A stretch of DNA of 64,000 nt, taken from Agrypnia vestita. Taxonomy: Eukaryota > Arthropoda > Insecta > Trichoptera > Phryganeidae. Position numbers and translations under genes: made by a program. The DNA lies in contig JADDOH010011043.1 in NCBI GenBank assembly GCA_016648135.1, positions 31,603-95,602 of the forward strand, read 5' to 3'. How positions within the stretch are numbered: the first letter of the stretch is position 1; each line of letters begins with the position of its first letter. The notes beneath the pieces were generated by a model. That model saw only the letters and a program-made list of their open reading frames with translations. It was not told where the DNA came from and ran no database searches. Below are positions 42,568 through 52,956 of this stretch, piece after piece.

Positions 42568-44234
42568 GTGTGCTAAAAATTAAAAATTGAATTTAAGCAT
42601 ATTAATACTATTGAATTACACCAGAGAAATCTTTTAAAGTTCTTGAGTAGAAGACAATTGAATCACCCAATATTCCGACGTAATGTTTTTAATAAAATTA
42701 ATTTCTAGCAAAACTAACTGTCCATATCATCAGGTAAAGATTAGCATCAGGATCCCAAGTATTCAACACGACAGTCGCATCCTTTTTCAATTCCGAAATA
42801 TCATACGAGATCGCAGGCGAACACCTTGATTTTATGAGCAAGTAGATTTTGTAACGAGCTAGTGAAAGTATTGATATATTCAATTTGAGTTCAAACACTA
42901 TCAAGAATGCGATTTTGGGAGAATGTTGCTTTAAAGTTATTTGTATCATTTGTATTATTATGTACTTATTATTTTCATATTTCGTTACTCACTTTTTGTG
43001 TTCATTTTTAATTTCCTGCCCCACTATTGATTAGCTTAGCTTACAATAATATTGTTACAGGAGTCGTTCGTAATTGAGTTCCAGTTAAAATAATTCAAGA
43101 TATTATTATGTTATTGTAATTGTGAACTTTTGAATAGGTACTCCATATTAATAAATAAATAAATAAGACTCCACATATAACAAACAGACTTTTATGTTTG
43201 TGAATCCGATTTAAATAATGCAAGAATTTTTCTGTAACTTTAAAATCATATTTACCTAATAATAATAAAATATTAAAATTGTGTTCCCCTGATTCTGTTG
43301 AACAGCAATCAAAATTGATACATTTTCAGATAAATTCCACAGTGCTTCAAATTCAACTTCAAATAAATTTCACAGCATATAATCAAAGTACCAAAGAATG
43401 GAATATTATAACGGACAAGCTTCAGCTCCATATACATATGTGGCACACCCATTATACCCAAATAATAATTATTATTTCTTATTATCTATAATTCAAATAT
43501 TATCTATAATTATAATCTATAATTATATTTTTATATGAAAGTATGTTCTAAGAATACAGTAAATTACTGGATTTTGTTCACAGAAGGAGAAAAAAAAAGT
43601 CATTTTTAATAACAGCCTTTTATTAAAAAAGTTTTTTTTTGTGTTCCCAATTTTACAACAGTTTTTCCAAATCAAATTAAAATGTTATCATTTCTTAATA
43701 AGTACATGACCTTCTTTTCTGTCTTGGACAAACGGGTATTGGGGAAAGTAACATCTAAGTCACGGTGGAGGAGCTTCACGGGAATAGACATGACGTGGCC
43801 ATTTTGTTTTTTTTTTCAAAAATCAAACATGATAATTTCGTTTTCTGGTTGTCTGTCACAAAAAGCGTAAATTGATGGAATTAAAACTTTAGATAATAAT
43901 TAGAGTGTGACAATCAGCGCGCGGCATGCGTCGCGCAGTTAGGCAAGGCAAGTCGTTATTATTTCCCGTGATTTTTCACGGGTGATTAATGTATACGGCT
44001 TGTTAATATATATTATTAAGGGCCAATAAAAAATTTAACATTATTATCACATCTTTGCAGAAAGTCACTGAATTTCTATCTAATTTCAAAGCTTCCAGTG
44101 TCGAGATGTCACAACAATGACGTTAAATCTATACACAGCAAGCTGGCGACAGAATAATTTGATTTATATTTTGTGGTATATATATTTTTTAGTTTGACAA
44201 ATAGAGTTGCGAACATGGCATACGTGTTCTATCA
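42568..44234. other. Non-coding stretch
   Basis: No gene recognised. TTATCTATAAT recurs around 43475-43530. A minus-strand open frame at 42698-42949 has no recognisable domain. Confidence 0.4.
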
Positions 44235-44335
44235 ATATTCCATCTATTTTCAAAATAAGCTAAATCTTCGTGCTGTGAGAATAGGCGCAGGTGCTGGACT
44301 AAGGCTAGAACCAGCGACCACTGGGCGAGACTCGT
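44235..44335 (-). mobile_element. tRNA-derived SINE (Val-like head), decayed
   Basis: The minus strand has CGCCCAGTGGTCGCTGG, then TTCTAGCCTTAGTCCAGCAC, and the conserved tail CACAGCACGAAGATTTAGC and TTATTTTGAAAATAGATGG. Box B is mutated and box A is mostly missing. Confidence 0.55.
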
Positions 44336-44604
44336 CTTCAACGCGCCAAAAAGCTGCTCGAAGCTATTTTAACAAATTTACAAAGTCACTTTACACTAAT
44401 TTAATTTAAACACAATTCTTTAAATCACACATAAATACTTGCCCGCTATCTGTCGCTCCGATTTTTCAGCGCGTTAATAACACTGCAGTCGGTTTTGCCG
44501 CTGGCTATGTCGCGCCGGATAAACGTCAAAACAACAACAATAATACGCTGCGGCACTGGCTTTTTATAGAAACACGTTGGTTTTTCGAACCACCGAGATT
44601 ATTC
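44336..44604. other. Non-coding stretch, partly GC-rich
   Basis: The part at 44445-44580 is rich in CG and GC dinucleotides (CAGCGCG, GTCGCGCCGG, GCTGCGGCAC) with no open frame. Confidence 0.45.
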
Positions 44605-44760
44605 TATACTTTTATTTTATTTATTTAATAGATAATACATATAGTTTCTTTTATAGCAATAATAAGTAATTATTAACGATCAAATTATTTTTATTTGTTA
44701 TACCTCGCTAAAAAGAATTGATATTCTTGTGTGTGGTGAGGGAGAGTCTACCTACTTACT
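44605..44760 (-). mobile_element. LINE 3' UTR fragment, relative of 56258-56400
   Basis: The minus strand has CCCTCACCACACACAAGAAT, ATCAATTCTTTTTAGCGAGG, TATAACAAATAAAAAT and an A-rich end, TCTATTAAATAAATAAAATA. The paralogue at 56258-56400 has the same order and lies directly after a LINE coding relic. Only the extreme 3' end of the element is here. CCTCACC and GCGAGG pair as a stem. Confidence 0.7.
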
Positions 44761-44924
44761 TACTTACTACTTACATGTTTAGCGTCTACGAGAATGTTCT
44801 CGTCGCTTCCAAACTGTTCCAGACGTCTTCCGAAAGTAGAGATAGTGTCAGTGTCTTCGAAATATTACATGGGATTGTTGTGTCAGTGCGCATTTCCTTA
44901 TTTTTACCATTTCGTTACACTATA

Positions 44925-45493
44925 CAGGGTTATTTGGAAAACATTAATAACCTCGCAGGACTATATTCCTCCCTTGATTATGAGTCGAAAATGTTCAAGC
45001 TATTATGACCTAATATCAGTAGTTAAGGAGATATGCGACATCAAAGTTTTAATTTTTTTCAATACTTCTGAATTATTTTTTGTAAAACGTTGAAATATCA
45101 TCATAGTAACTCATATTGAGTATTAAAAATTCATTCCACATAAAAATTCATTTAACACAAGTCAAATAAAAAAATAAAAATAAATAATAAAATAAAAATA
45201 AAAAAATAATTCCAATTGGAAAACATTCCATTTGGAATTTTTCAGGGTTTTTATTATTTTATTTAACGTGTATTGAAACGAATGAATTTTTCGTAATCGA
45301 TATGAGTTACTGTAATGATAGTCCAACGTTTTACAAAAAATAAATCAGAAATATTAAAAAAAAAATGCAAACTTTGATGTTGCATATCTCCTTAACTATT
45401 GATATTAGGTCACAATAGCTTGAACATTTTCGATTCATAATCAAGAGAGGAATATAGTCCTGCGAGGTTATTAATGTTTTCCAAATAACCCTG
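44925..45493. mobile_element. Foldback element, CAGGGTTATTTGG family, complete copy
   Basis: A 569-bp inverted repeat. CAGGGTTATTTGGAAAAC at 44925-44942 is matched exactly at 45476-45493, and arms of about 240 bp are almost fully complementary. Blocks include CGCAGGACTATATTCCTCCC, GAGTCGAAAATGTTCAAGC, TAGTTAAGGAGATATGCGAC, and GTAACTCATATTGAGT against TCGATATGAGTTAC. The centre is AATTCCAATTGGAAAACATT. TATA flanks both sides, so the target duplication is TA or TATA. There is no coding sequence. Related copies are at 26050-26563, 39663-40220 and 51317-52135, with a fragment at 8576-8650. Confidence 0.88.
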
Positions 45494-45497
45494 TATA

Positions 45498-46074
45498 CTA
45501 TATACGATTGGAAAAATATTTTAGTATGTTTTCGATCTTCGATATTTTATAGGCGTTCCCCCGAGTCCGTTCTACGTGACGTGACATTAAGACAACAGTT
45601 TAATAAATATGTGTACTCCTCGTGCTCGCCCATACCCAATAAGCAGCAAATTGTTTTTCATTCCATTAACAAGCTCAAGTGTCGCACTTGTCAATACACC
45701 GGTCGACACTACGCACAAAAAATATTTCACATCACTAATATCAATATTCACGGAAGCACAATATTTTACGATTTTTTTTACATTCTTAATTCCTAACACA
45801 GTAAGATTCTTAAGGTCTTTATAAAGTAATACAAAAGCACTATTATTCTTTATACCACATTAGTGTTGCATAGTAACGTAAAACCAAACATATGTTGACA
45901 GCTGTATCTTGATAATGACAATGATACTATAAAACAAATAAGATCTGCCATTAATCCTATCGCGCGATTATCACATCAAATGAAGTAAGTGATTTTTCTC
46001 TTAAATTTTTATTTTATTTTTAAAATAAATTCATCCCTCTATTGTTTTACTTACTTAGTTACTCTCACGCTTTC
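45498..46074. other. Non-coding stretch
   Basis: Several overlapping short frames on both strands here cancel each other and none has recognisable motifs. Confidence 0.45.
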
Positions 46075-46245
46075 CCATGAAGTGGGCAGAACGGATAGAG
46101 CGCCACACTCTTCTGTCCTGAGATACATTCATACCTGTTCATCCAAGCGCATTGTTGAGGTTAATCAGGAATTCTTTCCAAGTCTTCTGCGGATGTATAT
46201 TTCTGATATCTTCAACACTAGCATCACATCTTTTTTACCATCCTC
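46075..46245 (-). pseudogene. LINE tail relic
   Basis: The minus strand reads DASVEDIRNIHPQKTWKEF, LINLNNALG, a stop, then MNVSQDRRVWRSIRSAHFMG. The W----L and DR--WR motifs are typical of LINE C-terminal tails. The same segment is at 50305-50556 (ASVEGNRNRGRPRKTWNDQI, then CQDRRIWRFILSA). The K/R-GRPRKTW part of the paralogue shows what has decayed here. Confidence 0.6.
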
Positions 46246-46448
46246 TTCTTACTGATTTTGTTCACACTTATGAATCTACCAAGTGCCAAGCACGTTTCTT
46301 GATTCTGCTGCCTGTTTTAAGGTCAGATTTATTATATTTATACATTCCCTTGTAATTATTTCCTCCATGTCTCCGTGATTAATTTCTACTGCATTCGGAT
46401 TTTTTTATTTATATTCAGTAGAGGATATAAAATAGTATTCGATGGAGA

Positions 46449-46624
46449 TAAGTCAAGAGGCCCAATAAAAAAAGCGAAACACGTCACAAAATATCCAGTG
46501 AGTAAGTGAGATGAAGTGATTCATAATTAATCACATAGATTAATTGTAACCTCACCGCGAATCTAACGTGAAACCCTTGGTGTGAGAAGCCAGTGTCATA
46601 CCCACTGGGCTACGAGGGTCGCCA
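46449..46624 (-). mobile_element. tRNA-derived SINE, family 2
   Basis: The minus strand starts TGGCGACCCTCGTAGCCCAG, then GGGTATGACACTGGCTTCTC, a damaged box B (GTTAGATTC), and the body TTTTGTGACGTGTTTCGC and TTGGGCCTCTTG. It contains about 25 bases of extra sequence in the body relative to 9503-9674. Confidence 0.78.
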
Positions 46625-47060
46625 ATAATTATGATAATATAATATGTCTTTAAACACAATCTAAATTTAAAATGATATGTAAAAAATACTATTTCTAGTA
46701 CAGGATATAAAATAGTACTAGATAAAGGTAAAGGGCGATATAGGTGAAAACATCTCAAGATGTAATTAGGGACATGTGCGGTATTGTTATATAATTAACT
46801 ATGGTTATAAAATATGTCATTAAGCACACCCCTAATTTACAAACGATATAATTATAATATAATAAGCGCTCGGAATGACTTAAAAAAGGTGAAGGGAGGA
46901 CAGAGTATATTTGTCTGCCTTTGCTTCATAAAACATTGTGAAACTATTTTATAAATTTTTTTATAATAACTTAATTATTCCAGAAAATATACGATTAAGA
47001 AAAGAAAAGATGAGATTGAGTTAAAATAAGTAGTGTGTCTACTTAGGTCAACCAATATAA
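46625..47060. other. Non-coding stretch
   Basis: No gene recognised. Short direct repeats of AGTACAGGATATAAAATAGT and GTAGAGGATATAAAATAGT occur on either side of the SINE (46418 and 46697), possibly the duplicated target region. Confidence 0.5.
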
Positions 47061-47786
47061 TATATACTGGAGTTTGGATCAGTAGTCTGGAATACTCATT
47101 ATTCTACATACAGTGAGCGACTTGAAAATATCCAACACAAATTTCTCAATATTTTAAATTTCCGTTCCCGTTTAGAATTCAACTCATACACAGAAAGCGA
47201 GTATTATGATAAAATCCCTTTTTTATCACATCGAAGATGCATACGACATCTGTGTTATCTTTATAAAATCTTGAATGACTGGGTTGACTCACCCTATTTA
47301 TTAGAGCAAATAGGTTTAAACTGTCCTACATACTCAACGCGTTCAAATAATTTATTTTACCCAAACTTTGGTAGGACTAACTACTTAAAAAACTGCTTTG
47401 TAACTCGTTCCACTTCAAAATACCATCTATTAAATTCTACAAATAACCCTGACATTTTTATTGACAATTTGCTTTTATTTAAAATGAAACTCCGTCTCAT
47501 TTATGATTATTGAAATAAATTTAATACTTTTTTAATTGAATCCCATACCCTTCCTCTTACCACCCTTCCCATTTTGTGCATTATCATAATTTAAATCTTT
47601 GCAATGATTACCTATCATAATTTAAACTTTTACACATATTCTTTATCATTTTTTTACTTAGTTTTTTTATCAGCTTCGAGGAAACTTCACTGGTCATGCT
47701 AAATGAACATTTTTTCGATATTATATAATTTTTTTATTACATTGTATTGTATGTTTCCCAAAATAAAATAAAATAAAATAAAAAAT
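47061..47786 (+). mobile_element. 5'-truncated LINE with open C-terminal frame and AAAAT tail
   Basis: From 47061 to the stop at 47511-47513 there is one uninterrupted frame of 150 codons: LEFGSVVWNTHYSTYSERL, ENIQHKFLNILNFR, then HRRCIRHLCYLYKILNDW and VDSPYLLEQI, ending LLLFKMKLRLIYDY. These are the LEY-S-VW-P----RLE-IQ-KFLR and R-RR---L--LYK-LN--VDSP-LL blocks of Jockey-type reverse transcriptases. A 270-base 3' UTR leads to CCCAAAATAAAATAAAATAA at 47759-47786. With no stop or frameshift, this is probably the youngest LINE in the window. The 5' break is at 47060. Confidence 0.82.
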
Positions 47787-48290
47787 AACCAGGGAAGCAA
47801 ACAAGGAGGTTGAAATACGTGACATTTGGAGAGATCTTTTACGAAAGCCAAAGAAACAAATTCTCTGGCGACTAAAGCCTTAAACCAGAGTCAACGGAGT
47901 GAAGACATGGACCCTTATCGTCAATGTCATACATAAATTAAAATATTTCCGAAGAGCAATGATCATGCTTGAAGTATAAGTCGTTATGACCCGCATCATG
48001 GAGTGACGACAATCGAAGAGTGGCGAATAACAAATATATGAGAAGCGTTGTCTCACGTCTAATATATATCGTTAAATAGTGAAAATGACAATCGCAAGTA
48101 TTGACACGGTGCTCAGTGGTCGGAAAAGACAATCTGAGCGAGCGAAATTATTTTAGTGTTTATTTGTATTCGATACCCATTAAAAAATAATAATAAACCA
48201 ATTTAAAGATATAAAAAATAAAATAAATGTAGTATTGAAAACTTGATTATACCACCTAACCACACTTTATATTTAATTCTAAACTTGTCT
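47787..48290. other. Non-coding stretch
   Basis: No gene recognised. Confidence 0.4.
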
Positions 48291-48467
48291 TTATGACGTC
48301 CACAATTGATCCACTTTCGACGTATTTGTCCACGAAAATTTAACAACGTTTTTTTTATTATATCTTGTTGTATTAATTGCTCTTAAAACAGCTTTTTTAC
48401 TTCCTTTAGAAAAATCTCGCTCCTTTAACCATACTCCAAACAGTTTTTTCCTTGATAATCCGAGAGC
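48291..48467 (-). CDS. Candidate terminal exon, unknown protein
   Basis: The minus strand has a strong splice acceptor context, TTTATTTATTTTCAG, ending at 48468. An open frame of 58 codons and a TAA (48293-48291) follow: ALGLSRKKLFGVWLKER, then DFSKGSKKAVLRAINTTRY, then a basic stretch ending TSKVDQLWTS. It is basic and protein-like, with no stop. No upstream exon, homologue or domain was recognised. It may instead be a decayed transposon piece; the acceptor could be chance in T-rich DNA. Confidence 0.25.
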   Translation of the reverse strand, partial: ALGLSRKKLFGVWLKERDFSKGSKKAVLRAINTTRYNKKNVVKFSWTNTSKVDQLWTS

Positions 48468-48481
48468 CTGAAAATAAATAA

Positions 48482-48667
48482 ATTCTGAATACAGGCGTAC
48501 CGAAGTGCACTCCGATTGATTTTAAATCTGTAGCCAAGGTATTAGAGAACGATAGTTTACAACAATTAGAATCAATACAGGTCAATCCCAGTTTTGGCAG
48601 TCTAAGGCATGCAGAAAAAATTGACGATATTTTGTTAAAAACAAATCGTGGCTTTGTAGAATATTAA
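48482..48667 (+). pseudogene. Open fragment without start, unknown protein
   Basis: An open frame of 61 codons, preceded directly by a stop and lacking an ATG start, reads NTGVPKCTPIDFKSVAKVL, then ENDSLQQLESIQVNPSFG and SLRHAEKIDDILLKTNRGF to a stop. The composition is protein-like and not AT-biased. It lies back to back with the minus-strand frame at 48291-48467. I recognise no family. It may be a fragment of a mobile element or of a host gene pseudogene. Confidence 0.28.
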
Positions 48668-49039
48668 TTGAAAAAAAAATGTGGATTATATTAAAAAAAA
48701 GTTACCTAAGTTTATCGATTCCATAGTTCGAAGAACAAAATTCAAAAATATAAAAACACCACTTTGGTACAAACACTCGTATCCGACTGACAATAACTTA
48801 ACTCTATTTTTTGTAACAACATGTCACTATCTCCTCGACTAGACACGAGGGGTTTATTCAAGGTAATTAACTATTAGTGGGACTTTATTACCCAAGGAAC
48901 TAAGTTTATTTCGCTGCATATATTTTATTTTTATTACGACTTTGTGCGGTGTAAATACGAATATTTACTTTCTATTAGTGGTATATACTTATGTCGAAAC
49001 GAAACTATGTCAACATTTTTTGAGCATTGTTCGATATTT
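48668..49039. other. Non-coding stretch
   Basis: Nothing recognisable. Confidence 0.4.
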
Positions 49040-49150
49040 ATGAACAATGAATGGTACCCACCGCTTACCCAGGACCGTTCTAAGAGCAAAAGCTTCCATA
49101 CCGGTCCTACTCAATCGTCACCAGGTTGACATTTTTTCAACCATAATGCA
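49040..49150 (+). repeat. Unidentified repeat, paralogue of 36345-36460
   Basis: Carries ATGAACAATGAATGG, then CCCACCGCTTACCCAGGACC, GTTCTAAGAGCAAAAGC, CCTACTCAATCGTCACCAG and TTGACATTTTTT, in inverted orientation to the copy near 36.4 kb. A GC-rich block follows to about 49230. Confidence 0.6.
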
Positions 49151-49319
49151 GGACCATGCTCCTTCGCTCGGGTCGTATAAACCTTTGCAAGGGGGCACAG
49201 CCGCGTATTCAAACATTCGCAGCCCCCGTCGTAAGGAAATTATCTTTATTAACATCATAAACATCAGATTATGTAAAAAATTATTTAAAAAAGTATAAAT
49301 ATAATAAAACAATAAAAAT

Positions 49320-49740
49320 AAGGATTTCAAAGGCGGCGGCGGCAGAGAATGTCGGTTGTAGTTGAGAGAAAATGAAATAATAATTCATGAAAATAAAATA
49401 AATAACAAGACCGCCCCCAATTTGGGGATAACATGAAGAAAAGGGGACAGCACCGAAATTAAAACAAAGAAAAGGCGACTTGCAGCCACGAAGCCAAGAC
49501 CGGCAGATATCGACATTCGAGCAAAAGCATCCAGCGGGGGAGACTCTCTCACCGCAGCTATCATATTAGCCCCGTAAGATCTCCCATCGGGAGACCCACA
49601 CCTTGGTAAAGCTACGAAAGCATCTGAAATTCCTTTCGCTACTGACCAGGTCGTCGTTCGCTGGCCGGCGTCCTGTCACAATCAAACCATTCTCAATTAG
49701 ACCATCTAACATATCCTCTCTCGAGAGAGGATATGATCTT
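49320..49740. other. GC-richer block ending in a 26-bp perfect palindrome
   Basis: Moderately GC-rich, with GGCGGCGGCGGC at 49332-49343. At 49710-49735 the sequence CATATCCTCTCTC is followed directly by its exact reverse complement, a loop-free 26-bp palindrome centred on CTCGAG. No coding frame recognised. Confidence 0.7.
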
Positions 49741-50304
49741 TATGAACATGACCACTGATCACACCCACTTTCGATCAAATCGTGTGTTTTTCATAGTGCA
49801 CGCTCTACTAAAGGAGGAACCAGTGCTGTGTCGACACCTACCTGGATCTGAAGAAAAATAAGATAACAGCGTGATTCTCTTCGTCACTACCCACTGACCA
49901 CTCCACAACCCTCATCCAATCCATATCCCAAAAACTTGTCCAAATTCACAATCTTTGTTCAAACAAGTTCGTATTATGGTCAAATTTTTAAGAACGATCA
50001 CTGGAGGAATCATCATTAAATATAATAAGATAAATTATTTATAATATTATTGCATAATTCTCAACGTGTTTTTCTAAGTTTTTCTGCTAATAATTAAGTC
50101 TCTTTTCTTTTGTTTAAATTTTTATTCATCACATGCCTATTTTTATTTCATAACATATTTAACATTATTAACATCTCTAAAAGTGGAGACCTGTAATTGG
50201 CCATCTGTATTATATTAATGTTTTCTATGCTTCTTTGCTTTGCTGTTGGTCTTCCGTGAATATTAAATAAATAAATTTAATATGTCTCACAGATACGAAG
50301 CTAT
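49741..50304. other. Non-coding stretch
   Basis: No gene recognised. Confidence 0.4.
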
Positions 50305-50556
50305 TTATGTATAAAAGTACTCACGCGGGTAGGCAGAGAGGATAAAACGCCATATTCTTCTATCTTGACACACCACTTTTGCTTCGGGTACATTCATACG
50401 TCTTCTTATACATGTTCTACGGTTGTTGAGGCTTTTAACAGGGCCATCCTCCAATATTCGTATCTGATCGTTCCAGGTCTTTCGCGGACGCCCTCTATTC
50501 CTGTTGCCTTCAACACTCGCCCCATGTTTACTTACTGCCAAGACCCTCAGCAACAA
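50305..50556 (-). pseudogene. LINE tail relic
   Basis: The minus strand has an open frame of 83 codons: GASVEGNRNRGRPRKTWNDQ, then RTCIRRRMNVPEAKVVCQD and RRIWRFILSAYP. R-GRPRKTW-D-I followed by DR--WR is the conserved C-terminal tail of several LINE groups. It shares an ancestor with 46075-46245. Reverse-transcriptase domains upstream are absent. Confidence 0.68.
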
Positions 50557-51059
50557 TGCAACATAATTTTATAATTTGGTAAACATTATAAAAAGTTGTC
50601 ACCTATGAATGTGAATAAATAAATCTATCTATCTATATATTTTTTTTCTTAACCATCCTTTCCTCACTCATACGTTCTATATGTCATATGTTATGCACAC
50701 ACATACGCACATGTTAATCGTGTGAGTTTGTTAATCACAAATCAACTGCATATGGTAACTCAATCGTGTAACCGCAAACTTCAATTGATGTGGTACGAAG
50801 GTAACCGAGGGAGTATATTCATATATAAATACATATCGCTAAGATTCTAATCGCAAATATTGCAAGGAAACATATTAGCGTAGGTTAAAGTTCGAGTAAA
50901 CTGTACGTGAAGATTTTAATGTATATGAATATCCATATTTGTATGTGCAAAATTGTAATAATATTATATATATGCACTGAAATAAATTTAGGCGCATTTT
51001 AGTGTAATGTTAATAATTCGGATGAATGTCATATGATATATATATAAAAAAGATACTCC
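50557..51059. other. Non-coding stretch
   Basis: CTATCTATCTATATA simple repeat lies at 50625-50640. No gene. Confidence 0.5.
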
Positions 51060-51084
51060 TTTAAAAGTTCCAATCAAATAACAT

Positions 51085-51310
51085 AGATATCTCTTTACCA
51101 ACGGCGACATCTGTACTGGTTAATGGGAATGACAAATTTGTGGCGGTACAGGTGGCGGTAGTGAGGATACAACTCATGAAACAAGATGTGCAATTTAAAC
51201 ATATATGTATATAACATCCAAAAATTTGATAGATGTGGTGGTCTGTCACGGGTGGAATTGTTGAACATTACATTGTGTAAAGTGATCACTCAGCCAACCA
51301 GATAGGTATA
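51085..51310 (+). repeat. TGATCA interspersed family, copy f (left arm)
   Basis: Starts CGGCGACATCTGTACTGG, continues AATGGGAATGACAAATTTGT, GGATACAACTCATGAAAC, and ends TGAACATTACATTGTGTAAA with GTGATCACTCAGCCAACC. It is the inverted partner of 52165-52390, and the most complete copy of the family. Confidence 0.78.
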
Positions 51311-51316
51311 TATTAA

Positions 51317-52135
51317 TGATAAAAACGCTGCAGAAATTCCAGTTGAAATGTTTTCCAATAGGAATTCGAAGGTTTTTATTATTTGTCCAATTTTATGTAA
51401 TATTTTTTAAATTGTCATTCTTTTTTTGCATTCTATTATATGTAAACGTACATACAAAATATCTAAAATAGTTTTCGACACTATGTTTTTTATATTTTTG
51501 GGAATATTTTTTCAAATGACAACAGAACCATAAAGATTTTCAGATTTTGTATACTGCAAAAAGGGTTACTTTTATTAAAGCTAGACCGCATTCAAAAGAA
51601 CGTGCGCAAAAAATATGTCTGTTGTTACGATGCAAAAAATGAACTTTTCATATGAAAAATATGTGTGTTGTTACGATGCAAAAAAAGAAATTTTCCTGGA
51701 AAGTAACCTTTTTAAAATAAAAAAATATATATTTATTTGGAATATCACATTGAGGCTTGTAAAACGGGCTTGCCAGGCAACTTTCCCCCCGCTTTCTTCT
51801 TACCGGACAAAGCTAGGGAATGGTCTTTTGATTGTGGTCGACCTATAGCTGAAATCATTCGTAGCTAATGTTTTCAGCTATAGGTCGAATATTTTCCAAT
51901 CGGAATTTCCGCATGGTTTTTATCATTATATATATTTAATTTGTATTGAAATGAATGAATTTTTTGTAAAGTTACTATAATGATAGTTCAACGTTCTGTA
52001 AAAAATAAACCAGAAATATTGAAAAAAAGATGCTAACTTTGATATTGCGTAATTCCATAACTATTGATATTAGGTCATGATCAAAGTTTTCGACTCATAA
52101 TCAAATGCTGCGAGGTTATACCAATGTTTTCCATT
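51317..52135. mobile_element. Foldback element remnant, CAGGGTTATTTGG family
   Basis: The right arm (about 51895-52135) has AATCGGAATTTCCGCATGG, TTTTTATCATT, TGATAGTTCAACGTTCTG, CCATAACTATTGATATTAGG and GTTTTCGACTCATAATC. Of the left arm only the innermost 70 bases are present (51317-51385). Between them is unrelated sequence with a 45-bp direct repeat (ATATGTSTGTTGTTACGATG) at 51615 and 51660. Confidence 0.6.
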
Positions 52136-52164
52136 ATGTGGGAAATATAGATATGGAAGTATTC

Positions 52165-52390
52165 TTAGGTGTTCCTAGGGCTTAAGACCTATCGAATGGC
52201 TGGCTGAGTGATCACTTTACACAATGTAATGTTCAACAATTCCACCCGTGACAGACTACCACATATATAAAAAAAATTGTTTGCACATATGTTTAAAGTG
52301 CACATCTTGTTTCATGAGTTGTATCCTCACTACCGCCGCCTGTGCCACCATAAATTTGTCATTCCCATAAACCAGTACAGATGTCGCCAT
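52165..52390 (-). repeat. TGATCA interspersed family, copy g (right arm)
   Basis: Contains GGGCTTAAGACCTATCG, GGCTGAGTGATCACTTTAC, ACAATGTAATGTTCAAC, TTTCATGAGTTGTATCC and ACCAGTACAGATGTCGCC. It mirrors 51085-51310 over about 220 bases, so the two form a 1.3-kb inverted structure around the foldback remnant. Confidence 0.78.
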
Positions 52391-52956
52391 TGATACCTTG
52401 ATTGATTCGCACTTGCCCAGAGATATCGATAAAAGATTTGCCGACTTAATCGATTCAAAACCGTCCTTGTTTTGGGATCGAATTTGGCGTCGAATTGGGA
52501 TCCAATTCAATTCGGGAAATGGCCACTCAATCGATTCTGATGGCGATCATTTTAATATCACGTGGAAGTCCATTAGAAAGACCGATTAATAAAAATCAAT
52601 ACATAGTACCTACAAAATATAAATTATAAAATCGTGCGCAATCCACGATTGTGCGAAGAAATTACTTGCGTAACACAGTTGCATCAAAATCATCATTGCA
52701 GTTCGTCATCTACATTACAGCATTATCCTCTTCTTAATTCAAAACGTGAGTCGCATTCTAGGTAACGAGATCCTACAGACAGCATGAGCTTCCCTCCCTA
52801 AGAGAGCGTGGCAAAGGGATTAGCTTCTATCATTGTATTTTACGTTTTGTTTAATTTTGTTTAATTCAATTAAAATAAACATTGTTGTTACATTCAATCT
52901 TTTTTATTTGTCCACATCCTTGTTTATTACCAATATCGAATATGGAAGACACGACT
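52391..52956. other. Non-coding stretch
   Basis: ATCGATTC/TCGAATTGG-type words recur at 52420-52540 (CGATTCAAAACC, CGAATTTGGCG, CGATTCTGATGG), suggesting the end of an unplaced repeat. No gene. Confidence 0.4.

Noticed and set aside
42698..42949. 83-codon minus-strand frame next to a Penelope-like end
   Set aside because: I looked for reverse-transcriptase or GIY-YIG motifs and found none.
45581..45824. Overlapping open frames on both strands
   Set aside because: No conserved motif, and complementary frames of equal length point to chance.
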